Source: Oscillospiraceae bacterium (GTDB lineage Bacteria; Bacillota; Clostridia; Oscillospirales; Oscillospiraceae). From it: a stretch of 64,000 nt of DNA. Below are positions 1 through 7,759 of this stretch, in pieces. Location: NCBI GenBank assembly GCA_015067435.1, contig SVMM01000016.1:32245-96244 (forward strand), given 5' to 3'. Position 1 is the first letter of the stretch, and every line of letters starts with the position of its first letter. A program made the position numbers and the translations under genes. A model generated the notes under the pieces. That model was not told where the DNA came from. It did no database searches and worked only from the letters and a program-made list of their open reading frames with translations.

Positions 1-50
1 GAAAGTGGGGATTTGTACCCATAAAGTGTGAAAGGAAAAGGAGAAAAACC

Positions 51-1043
51 ATGAGAAGAAAAGCGCTTGTATCTTTGCTCGCGGTCTGCATGCTTCTGCT
101 TGTCGCTTGTGGCGGCTCCGGCGGCTCGACTCCGGCGCCGAACAACAACACGACCCCGTCCAACAACCAGACGCAGCCGCAGACGCGCCCGAACAACCAA
201 CCCTCCGGCGGCGGCTCACAGAACACCGCGCCGGGCAAGGACGCCAGATGGGACGGCTTTTTCGGCCTGTGGGAGAACGTCGACAGCAACGTCTGGCTGG
301 AGCTCAACTCGGACGAGACGTGGGCGATGTACAACTCCGATGGCGACGTGACCATCAATGGGACTGTGGTCTTTGAGGACGAGGACGCCTATCTCTACGA
401 TACGGGCGACAACTTCTTTATGACGATCAGCATCACCGACGCCGGCAGGCTGACGGACAGCGACAGCGACCGGTATGTCGAGGCGACGTCTTACCCCTCC
501 GGCGGGCTGCAGTGGGAGTATAAGCTCGGCGACTTCCTCGGCACGTGGGAGGTTTCGAACGACAACTACCTGATCGCGATCTACACCGACGGCACGTGGC
601 AGACGCTCAACAGCAGGGGCAACGTTGAGTACGAGGGCGTGACGCTCATGGGCGACAACGAGCTCGAGCTTTATCATTCCAGCTCCGGCGACCTGTACGA
701 CACGCTGACCTACTATGCCGACGGCACGCTGCACAACGCCTCCGGCGGTGTGCTCACGCTGGTGGATTCCGGCGCACAGGTCAATGCGGACGCCACCGCC
801 TTTTTCGGCAGCTGGAACTATGAAGACCAGTTCTACCTCTATCTCTATGAGGACTACACCTGGGGCTCCTGGGACAATGTCGGCGAGTATTCGCCGGGCG
901 AGGGCACCTTTACCTGCGACGGTGACTCGGTCACGCTGTATTTCAACAATGGCGATTACTATGTGACCCTGTACCTCTACAGAGGCGGGGACCTGATCGA
1001 CGAGTACGACAACATCTACGCGCCGATCGACATGACGGCCTGA
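51..1043 (+). CDS. Putative lipoprotein with three tandem FxGxW beta modules
   Basis: Exported lipoprotein of unknown function, 330 aa. The N-terminus is a lipoprotein signal peptide ending in a lipobox (LLVAC, Cys20), followed by a low-complexity Asn/Pro/Gln/Gly linker to about residue 65. The rest looks like three tandem modules of about 75 residues, starting near residues 70, 161 and 250. Each opens with F-[FL]-G-x-W, continues with short Tyr/Trp/Asp-rich strands and has an internal 'T.W' turn. A related module ends the SLH protein two genes downstream. The ATG follows a good AAGGAG site. It leads a run of four same-strand exported proteins. I recognise no enzymatic motif; the protein is strongly acidic, as expected for an extracellular domain. 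Confidence 0.85.
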   Translation: MRRKALVSLLAVCMLLLVACGGSGGSTPAPNNNTTPSNNQTQPQTRPNNQPSGGGSQNTAPGKDARWDGFFGLWENVDSNVWLELNSDETWAMYNSDGDVTINGTVVFEDEDAYLYDTGDNFFMTISITDAGRLTDSDSDRYVEATSYPSGGLQWEYKLGDFLGTWEVSNDNYLIAIYTDGTWQTLNSRGNVEYEGVTLMGDNELELYHSSSGDLYDTLTYYADGTLHNASGGVLTLVDSGAQVNADATAFFGSWNYEDQFYLYLYEDYTWGSWDNVGEYSPGEGTFTCDGDSVTLYFNNGDYYVTLYLYRGGDLIDEYDNIYAPIDMTA

Positions 1044-1069
1044 GCGGACGTAAAAAAAGGAGAACGCAA

Positions 1070-1975
1070 ATGAAAAGAGCACTTGCCCTTCTTGCCGCGC
1101 TGACGATGGCGCTGAGCCTTTTCGCCTGCGCGTCGCAGCCGGCGGCGCCGGCTGCGCCCGAACCTGCCCCGCAGACCCAGCCCGCCGCCCCCGCGCAGAC
1201 ACAGCCCGCTCCCGCGCAGCCGCAGGATACGCCCGCGGCGCAGGACGAGGTCTGGAGCTACGCCCTGCGGACGGAAACGACGACGAACGAGTACAAGGCG
1301 GACGACGGTACGGTGATCGCGACGAGCTCCTATGAGCAGCCGGTTCTGGTTCTGGTCAACGCGAGCGGCGAGGAGTTCGCCGGCAGCACGCCGGAGCGCG
1401 GCGTGACGGCGGAGCAGCTCGCCGCCTGCAAGAAGTTCAACGACGAAACCGGCTCGACCGGACTCTGGACGATCGATCTGGAGGCGGAGGCGAAGGATCA
1501 GTACGCGTTCAAGAGCGCGGAGGGCATCGAGATGCTGCCGCTCGTCGACGAGGTGACGCTTGAGGACTCCTTCCGGAACGGCGACCTGCTGAGCGTTCTC
1601 GTCTCGGATTACGCCAATCTGGGCGGCGCGCACCCGGACTACGGCGTGCGCGGCTGGAACTTCGACCTTGCGAAGGGCGAGTTTTTCACCCTGGCGGAGC
1701 TTGCCGAACAGCCGGAGGCGATGAAGCAGGCGATCACCGACGAGATCGTCCGCCAGATCGGCGAGAGCGACATGGCGGAGGGGTTCTATTCGGATTATGC
1801 CGAGCTGATCGCGGATCGGGATTTCTTTGAGGCCTTCTTCGGCGAGGACGCGCTGACGGTCTGGTTTCAGGAATACGAGCTCGGCCCCCACGCCATCGGC
1901 GTCCCGACGTTTGAGATCCCCTATTCCGTCATCAGCGGCTATCTGACCGGCTACGGCGCGGCGCTGCTCGGCTGA
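1070..1975 (+). CDS. Lipoprotein with DUF3298/RsiV-like domain
   Basis: Predicted membrane-anchored lipoprotein, 301 aa. The signal peptide ends at Cys20 (LSLFAC), and residues 22-55 are a Pro/Ala/Gln linker. The folded part resembles the DUF4163/DUF3298 pair of RsiV-like extracytoplasmic proteins: an N-terminal strand-rich segment, then a 'GGAHPDYG...NFDL..GEFFTLAEL' stretch typical of DUF3298. RsiV itself binds lysozyme, but no sigma-factor partner or transmembrane anti-sigma region is present, so an anti-sigma role is not supported. It lies 26 nt after the previous gene, with AAAGGAG before the ATG. Confidence 0.8.
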   Translation: MKRALALLAALTMALSLFACASQPAAPAAPEPAPQTQPAAPAQTQPAPAQPQDTPAAQDEVWSYALRTETTTNEYKADDGTVIATSSYEQPVLVLVNASGEEFAGSTPERGVTAEQLAACKKFNDETGSTGLWTIDLEAEAKDQYAFKSAEGIEMLPLVDEVTLEDSFRNGDLLSVLVSDYANLGGAHPDYGVRGWNFDLAKGEFFTLAELAEQPEAMKQAITDEIVRQIGESDMAEGFYSDYAELIADRDFFEAFFGEDALTVWFQEYELGPHAIGVPTFEIPYSVISGYLTGYGAALLG

Positions 1976-2036
1976 GAGTGCCGTCCCGTCCACACATGGA
2001 GCGATCCCAAAATAATTGCAGGAGGAAATGGACGAC

Positions 2037-3002
2037 ATGAAGAAGATCACATCTGTTCTGCTGACCCTCGCGCTGGCGATGAGCATCGCCGGAACCGCCC
2101 TTGCGGCGCCCCGGATGAACTTCTGGGACGTTTCCTATGACGACTGGTACTACACCGACGTGGCGACCGCCTTTGAAAGCGGCCTCATCAACGGCAAGGA
2201 CGCGAACCACTTCGCGCCCAACGCCAACCTGACCTATGCCGAGGCGGTCAAGCTGGCGGCGTGCATGAACCAGCTGTTCCACGAGGGCTACGTCAATCTC
2301 GAAAACGGCAGCCCGTGGTATCAGACCTACGTGGACTACGCCTACGACCACGGGATCATCTGGAAGGATTACCCCTGGACGCAGAACGCGACCCGCGCGG
2401 GCTATGTGGAGATCTTCGCCCACGCCCTGCCGGCGTACGCGCTCGACGCGATGAACGACATCCCCGACGGCGTGATCCCCGACGTAAGCATGAACCACCC
2501 GCAGGCGGAGGAGATCTACATGCTCTACCGCGCGGGCGTCCTGACCGGCAGCGACAGCGCCGGCACGTTCAACCCCGGTGCCAGCATTCGCCGCTGCGAG
2601 GTCGCGGCGATCGTGACGCGCATGATGGACAGCGCCTTCCGTCGGGAGGTTTACCTCGGCGGCGGCACGCCCTCCGGCACCTCCGCCGACTATCGCTGGG
2701 TCGATATCTCCGATCTCGCGGGCATCTGGTATATGGACGGCGATTATTCCGCCGACAGCTATATCTACATCACCTGGGACGGCGAATGGACGTTCTATCA
2801 GCGCGCCTATGGCAGGGAGCCGTGGGAGGCGGACAGCGGCTATATCGTAACCGTGGAGGGCGATCCCAACGGGTTTACCGCCGTGAGCGTGAACGACGAG
2901 GAATGGGAGTATTACTTCTCCGTGATCCCCAAGGAGGCGAACGAGGCCGGATACGACGTGCTCTGGTGGAACAGCGACATCGCGTTCATGCTGATGGAGT
3001 GA
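2037..3002 (+). CDS. SLH-domain surface protein with C-terminal GxW module
   Basis: Secreted cell-wall-attached protein of about 321 aa. The signal peptide ends near ALA-AP (residue 23). Three SLH repeats follow, at about residues 28-75, 85-140 and 150-205; their W-Y/A-x-x-A and 'ITR/TYAEA' signatures are visible, and SLH domains bind pyruvylated secondary wall polymer. The last 95 residues contain 'LAGIWY...WDGEWTFY', resembling the modules of the lipoprotein at 51-1043. The start was chosen at the ATG at 2037 because the AGGAGG at 2020-2025 is properly spaced from it; the ATG at 2028 is too close and the TTG at 2016 overlaps the site. Confidence 0.82.
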   Translation: MKKITSVLLTLALAMSIAGTALAAPRMNFWDVSYDDWYYTDVATAFESGLINGKDANHFAPNANLTYAEAVKLAACMNQLFHEGYVNLENGSPWYQTYVDYAYDHGIIWKDYPWTQNATRAGYVEIFAHALPAYALDAMNDIPDGVIPDVSMNHPQAEEIYMLYRAGVLTGSDSAGTFNPGASIRRCEVAAIVTRMMDSAFRREVYLGGGTPSGTSADYRWVDISDLAGIWYMDGDYSADSYIYITWDGEWTFYQRAYGREPWEADSGYIVTVEGDPNGFTAVSVNDEEWEYYFSVIPKEANEAGYDVLWWNSDIAFMLME

Positions 3003-3011
3003 GGAAGAGTG

Positions 3012-4115
3012 ATGAATAAGAAAGCTATTGTCGCGCTGCTTGCCGCCTGCACGCTTCTGCTGGCTGCGTGCGGTCAGGCGGGCGGCGAAACGGGCGGCCA
3101 GACGGGCGGTCAAACGGACGGCCGGAAGAACGGCGGCGCTGAGCAGCCGGTTCCGGCTTCGAGCGCGAAAACCAGTCCGGCGGAGGAGATCACCGGCGCC
3201 GACTGGCGCACCTGGGGCACCATCGACGGCTACGGCACGCTGCACATCGACGGAGAGGACGTCGACGTCTGCGCCTGCGTGTTCGGCGACCGCGTGGAGC
3301 TCTACTACGACGAAGCCTCCCAGTCCCTGTACAGGCAGATCGACTACCCCGAAAAGCTCACCACGGAGCAGTATCAGAAGGCGCAGGTGTCGTTCGAGGA
3401 CTTTGACGGCGACGGGAACACCGATGTGCGCGTGACCGTCGGGGACGACGGCGGCACGGAGCTGTGGTGGACGTGGGCATGGGACACGGACGACTTCGTC
3501 TACATGGCGGCGCTTGCCTACCCGCCCGTGCCCGTCACGGACGGCGCCTATGCGGAGCTGTACCTGCCCGAGATCGAGGCGCTCCATGACGCTGGGAAGG
3601 CGGATCGGTTCGCGTTCGTCGACGTGGACGGCGACGACGTGCCGGAGCTGGCGGCGGTCAGCTCGGAGGGCTCGTGGGACAAGGAACAGGTCTTCCTCTA
3701 CACCGTCTGCGACGGCAAAGCCGTGCTGCTGGCCAGCGATATCGCGCCCGGTATGGAGGGTCATTCCATCGCCTTCTGTCCGGGGGAGAACATCGTGGAG
3801 TGCAGCGGCGCCCTGATGGGGGAGAAGCGCGACGCCTGCGAGATCAAAGACGGCGCGCTGCGGCCGGTGCTCTCCCTGCAATGGAACACCGACCCCGTCA
3901 GCGGGGAGGACGTCTTCTTCGTCGACGGCGAGGAGACGGACGAGGCGCGGTATTACAGCACGGAGGAGGCTTTCGTCTCCGCGCATGACACGATGGTCAT
4001 GCTCGATATTGAAGAACTGAGCATCGTATCCCTGCGCTGGGCGGGCAGCTACAGAGAGATAACCGCCGCAGGCTCGATGCCCTACATGACCTTCGAGCAG
4101 ATCGCGGGCGGCTGA
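3012..4115 (+). CDS. Lipoprotein with FG-GAP-like acidic repeats
   Basis: Exported lipoprotein of 367 aa and unknown function. The lipobox is LLAAC with Cys20, followed by a Gly/Gln/Thr spacer. Two acidic calcium-loop-like motifs of FG-GAP/VCBS type are visible ('FEDFDGDGNTDV' near residue 135 and 'FVDVDGDDVPEL' near 205), suggesting a beta-propeller-like extracellular domain. The gene starts 9 nt after the SLH gene, so the two are probably cotranscribed. ATG 3012 is preferred over GTG 3009 because of spacing from GAGGAAG. It ends the exported-protein cluster and is followed by a strong terminator. Confidence 0.82.
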   Translation: MNKKAIVALLAACTLLLAACGQAGGETGGQTGGQTDGRKNGGAEQPVPASSAKTSPAEEITGADWRTWGTIDGYGTLHIDGEDVDVCACVFGDRVELYYDEASQSLYRQIDYPEKLTTEQYQKAQVSFEDFDGDGNTDVRVTVGDDGGTELWWTWAWDTDDFVYMAALAYPPVPVTDGAYAELYLPEIEALHDAGKADRFAFVDVDGDDVPELAAVSSEGSWDKEQVFLYTVCDGKAVLLASDIAPGMEGHSIAFCPGENIVECSGALMGEKRDACEIKDGALRPVLSLQWNTDPVSGEDVFFVDGEETDEARYYSTEEAFVSAHDTMVMLDIEELSIVSLRWAGSYREITAAGSMPYMTFEQIAGG

Positions 4116-4141
4116 GCGCCGGACGACAACAACAAAAGAGA

Positions 4142-4176
4142 CTCGGGAAACCACGGCGGTTTCCCGAGCCTTTTTT
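4142..4176. terminator. Bidirectional intrinsic terminator
   Basis: An 11-bp perfect stem (4142-4152 with 4158-4168), a 5-nt loop and TTTTTT on the plus strand. It sits between the convergent lipoprotein gene and the pyruvate oxidoreductase gene. The minus side has a weaker T-rich tail. Confidence 0.85.
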
Positions 4177-4185
4177 GTTGTCAAA

Positions 4186-7100
4186 TCAGGTTTCCTCCGC
4201 GCCGATCGAGCGCAGCGTCTCCTGCTGCTTGTAGTCGCGGTAGCGCTCGCGCGACTCGCGTCCCGCCTCCGAGAAGAGCGTTTTTGCGTTCTCCGGGAAC
4301 GTGCGCTTGAGCGCGGCGTAGCGCGTCTCGCCGTCGAGGAAGTCCTCGTAGTCCATGCTCGGCGCCTTGGAGTCGACGTGCATCGGCTGCTCCTGCGAGG
4401 GATCGTAGCGGTACAGCAGCCAGTAGCCCGCGTCCACCGCGCGCTTCATCTCCTGCTGCACGTTCGCCATGCCCGCCTTGATGCCGTGCGCCTGACAGGG
4501 CGTGTAGGCGACGATGACGCTGGGGCCGCGGTGCGCCTCCGCCTCGCGGATCGCGCGGATGAGCTGGTTCGGGTCGGCGCCCATCGCCACCTGCGCGACG
4601 TAGACGTTGCCGTAGGTGCGGAAGATCGCGCCGAGGTCCTTCTTGCGGCTCTTCTTGCCGCTGGACGCGAACTGCGCCACCGCGCCGAGCGGCGTCGCCT
4701 TGGAGCTCTGCCCGCCGGTGTTGGAGTAGACCTCCGTGTCGATGACGAAGACGTTGATGTCCTCGCCGCTCGCGATCACGTGGTCGAGGCCCCCGAAGCC
4801 GATGTCGTACGCCCAGCCGTCGCCGCCGTACATCCAGAAGCACTTCTTGGCGAGCTGGTCGCGCCGCTCCAGGATCTCGTTCGCCGCGATGCTGTTCAAC
4901 GGCTCCAGCTCGGCGATCAGCGCGTCGCTCGCGCGGCGCGAGCCGTCGAAGTCGTCGTAGGCGTCCAGCCAAGTCTGCGCGGCGGTGCTGCCGGTCTCGG
5001 CGAGGTACGCCTCGACCTTTGCCCTGACGTTCTCTCGCTGCTGGCGGACGGAGAGGAACATGCCCAGCGTCAGCTCGGCGTTGTTCTCAAAGAGGCTGTT
5101 CGTCCACGCGGGGCCGAAGCCGCGCTTGCCCACCGTGTAGGGGATGCCGGGCATCGGCGCGCCCCACGCCTGCGAGCAGCCGGTGCCGTTCGCCCAGTAC
5201 ACGCGCTCGCCGAAGAGCTGGGTGAGCAGCTTCGCGTACGGCGTCTCGCCGCAGCCCGCGCAGGCGGCGGAGAATTCGACGAGCGGCGTGCGGAACTGGC
5301 TTCCCTTGATGCTGTACGGCTCGAACACGTCCCCCTTGTCGGAGAGCGAGAGCGCGTAGTCCCAGTTTTCGCGGTTCTCCGCCGTAAATTCCGCCGGAAC
5401 CATGGCGAGCGCCTTCTCCTTCGCGGGGCAGACCGACGCGCAGGAGCCGCAGCCCGTGCAGTCGAGCGCGCTGACCTGCATCGTAAAGTGGAAGCCCTTT
5501 GCATTCCCGTTCGCCGGTACGGTCACGAAGCCCGCGGGCGCGGCGTCCTTCTCCGCGTCGCTGAGGAGGTACGGGCGGATGACCGCGTGGGGACACACGA
5601 GCGCGCAGCGGTTGCACTGGATGCATTTTTCCGCGTCCCATTGGGGAATGTGCGTCGCGATGCCGCGCTTTTCATACGCCGTGAGGCCCATGTCGATGTG
5701 TCCGTCCCTGTAATCGCGGAACGTGCTCACGGGCAGGTCGTCGCCCTTCTGGCGGTTGATGGGGAAGAGGATGTTCTCGACGACCGGCGGCAGCTTCGCC
5801 GCCGGGGCGGGCGCGTCCTGCGCCTCCGCCCAGCGTGCCGGAATGTCGATCTTCACCGGCGCGTCCGCGCCCGCGTCGATGGCGGCGACGTTTTTCGCCA
5901 CCACCTCGTCGCCCTTGGCGAAGTACGCCTTCTTCGCGGCGCTCTTCATCTCGCCGAGCGCCTGCGCGCGCGGAATGATCTCCATGAGCGAGAAGAACGC
6001 GGATTGCAGCACCGTGTTCGTATGGCTGCCGAGACCGAGTTTTTCGGCAATGGCGGTCGCGTCGATGATGTAAAGGTTGGCATGCTTCGCCGCGAGGACG
6101 CGCCTGACCCTCGCGGAGAGCTTTTCCTCCAGCTCGTCGGGCGTCCATTGGCAGTTCAGGAGCAGCGTGCCGCCGTCCTTCAATTCCTCCGCCACGTCGT
6201 ACTGATTGATGAACGTCGGGTTGTGGCAGGCGACGAAGTCCGCCCGTTTGACATAGTAGCTGCTCTCGATGGGGTGATCGGAGAAGCGCAGGTGCGACTT
6301 CGTGACGCCGAAGGACTTCTTCGAGTCGTACTCGAAGTACGCCTGCCCGTACTTCTCCGTGGTCTCATTGATGATGCGGATCGTGTTGTGGTTCGCGCCC
6401 ACAGTGCCGTCGCCGCCGAGGCCCCAGAACTTGCAGGAGACGACGCCGGGGTCGAAGTGCCGCGTGGAGACCGTCGGGAGCGAGAGATGCGTCACGTCGT
6501 CGTCGATGCCGATGGTAAACCCGTTGATCGGATCGGTTGACGCAAGATTTTCAAACACGGCGACCAGCTGCGCGGGGTCGGTGTCCTTGGAGGAGAGGCC
6601 GTAGCGCCCGCCGATGACGCGCAGCGCGCGCCCCGCGCCCATCAGCGCCGTACACACGTCCTCATAAAGCGGCTCGCCCAGCGCGCCCATGTCCTTGCAG
6701 CGGTCGAGCACCGCCACGCGCTCCACGCTTCCGGGCAGCGCGCGGAGGAAGTGCGCCATGGAGAACGGGCGGTACAGGTGCACCTGCACGCAGCCGACCT
6801 TCCGCCCCTCGGCGCGCAGCGCGTCCACCGCCTTGCGCGCCGCGCCGGACACGCTGCCCATGACGATGACAACGTCGGTCGCCTCCGGATCGCCGTAGTA
6901 GTTGAACAGGCGGTAATCGCGCCCTGTCAAGGCGTTTACCTTGTCAAAGTAACGCTCCACGACCGCCGGCAGCGCGGCATAGTCGGGGTTGTTCGCCTCG
7001 CGCACCTGGAAGTAGACGTCGCCGTTCTGCACGGTGTTGCGCAGCGTCGGATGCTCGGGGTTGAGCGCGCGATCCTTGAAGCGGCGCAGCGCGTCGCGGT

Positions 7101-7692
7101 CCAGCATACCGAGCACGGCGTCCTGATCGGGCAGCGCGATCTTGTTGATCTCGTGCGAGGTGCGGAAGCCGTCGAAGAAGTGCAGGAACGGGATGCTGCT
7201 CTCGATCGCCGCGAGGTGCGCCACGGCGGCGAGGTCGGCGACCTCCTGCACGCTGCCCGTCGAGAGCAGCGCAAAGCCGGTCTGGCGGCACGCCATGACG
7301 TCGCTGTGGTCGCCGAAAATGCTCATCGCGTGGGTGCCGACGGTGCGCGACGCCACATGCAGCACGGCGGGCAGCCGCTCGCCCGCGATGCGGTAGAGCA
7401 CCGGGATCATCAGCATCAGCCCCTGCGAGGACGTGAAGCTCGTCGCGAGCGCGCCGGTTTGCAGCGCGCCGTGCACCGCGCCGATGGCGCCCGCCTCGCT
7501 CTGCATCTCGGTGAGCGTCACGCTCTGGCCGAAGAGGTTTTTGCGCCCCTTCGCGCTCCACGCGTCGGTCATGCCCGCCATGGGGCTCGACGGCGTGATG
7601 GGGTAGATGGCGGCGATCTCGGTGAAGGGATACGCCATGGTGGCGGCGGCCTCGTTGCCGTCCATGGTCACAAAATTCTTTCGCTGCTCCAT
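4186..7692 (-). CDS. nifJ: Pyruvate:ferredoxin (flavodoxin) oxidoreductase
   Basis: Single-chain PFOR of 1168 aa, close to the usual length. It converts pyruvate, CoA and oxidised ferredoxin to acetyl-CoA, CO2 and reduced ferredoxin in the anaerobic cytoplasm. The N-terminal pyrimidine-binding domain starts with 'DGNEAAATMAYPFTEIAAIYPITPSSPM'-type sequence. Two 4Fe-4S motifs are clear (CIQCNRCALVCP and CTGCGSCASVCP), a further CAGCGE cluster ligand follows, and the C-terminal TPP site reads GDGWAYDIGFGGLDH. AGGAG lies 7 nt before the ATG. The fusion gene 7760-10240 is 67 nt upstream on the same strand with no strong terminator between, so read-through from the T-box operon is possible. Confidence 0.97.
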   Translation of the reverse strand: MEQRKNFVTMDGNEAAATMAYPFTEIAAIYPITPSSPMAGMTDAWSAKGRKNLFGQSVTLTEMQSEAGAIGAVHGALQTGALATSFTSSQGLMLMIPVLYRIAGERLPAVLHVASRTVGTHAMSIFGDHSDVMACRQTGFALLSTGSVQEVADLAAVAHLAAIESSIPFLHFFDGFRTSHEINKIALPDQDAVLGMLDRDALRRFKDRALNPEHPTLRNTVQNGDVYFQVREANNPDYAALPAVVERYFDKVNALTGRDYRLFNYYGDPEATDVVIVMGSVSGAARKAVDALRAEGRKVGCVQVHLYRPFSMAHFLRALPGSVERVAVLDRCKDMGALGEPLYEDVCTALMGAGRALRVIGGRYGLSSKDTDPAQLVAVFENLASTDPINGFTIGIDDDVTHLSLPTVSTRHFDPGVVSCKFWGLGGDGTVGANHNTIRIINETTEKYGQAYFEYDSKKSFGVTKSHLRFSDHPIESSYYVKRADFVACHNPTFINQYDVAEELKDGGTLLLNCQWTPDELEEKLSARVRRVLAAKHANLYIIDATAIAEKLGLGSHTNTVLQSAFFSLMEIIPRAQALGEMKSAAKKAYFAKGDEVVAKNVAAIDAGADAPVKIDIPARWAEAQDAPAPAAKLPPVVENILFPINRQKGDDLPVSTFRDYRDGHIDMGLTAYEKRGIATHIPQWDAEKCIQCNRCALVCPHAVIRPYLLSDAEKDAAPAGFVTVPANGNAKGFHFTMQVSALDCTGCGSCASVCPAKEKALAMVPAEFTAENRENWDYALSLSDKGDVFEPYSIKGSQFRTPLVEFSAACAGCGETPYAKLLTQLFGERVYWANGTGCSQAWGAPMPGIPYTVGKRGFGPAWTNSLFENNAELTLGMFLSVRQQRENVRAKVEAYLAETGSTAAQTWLDAYDDFDGSRRASDALIAELEPLNSIAANEILERRDQLAKKCFWMYGGDGWAYDIGFGGLDHVIASGEDINVFVIDTEVYSNTGGQSSKATPLGAVAQFASSGKKSRKKDLGAIFRTYGNVYVAQVAMGADPNQLIRAIREAEAHRGPSVIVAYTPCQAHGIKAGMANVQQEMKRAVDAGYWLLYRYDPSQEQPMHVDSKAPSMDYEDFLDGETRYAALKRTFPENAKTLFSEAGRESRERYRDYKQQETLRSIGAEET

Positions 7693-7759
7693 GTTTTTCT
7701 CCTGTCACATGACAACTAAAGGTATAGCGTTCGACAAATATTACGATATGTTGACGTTT

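Noticed and set aside
4378..6540. Very long plus-strand open frame (720 codons) opposite nifJ
   Set aside because: Antisense shadow of a well-supported gene; Arg/Val/His-rich composition typical of reverse frames in GC-rich DNA, no ribosome site or family motif.
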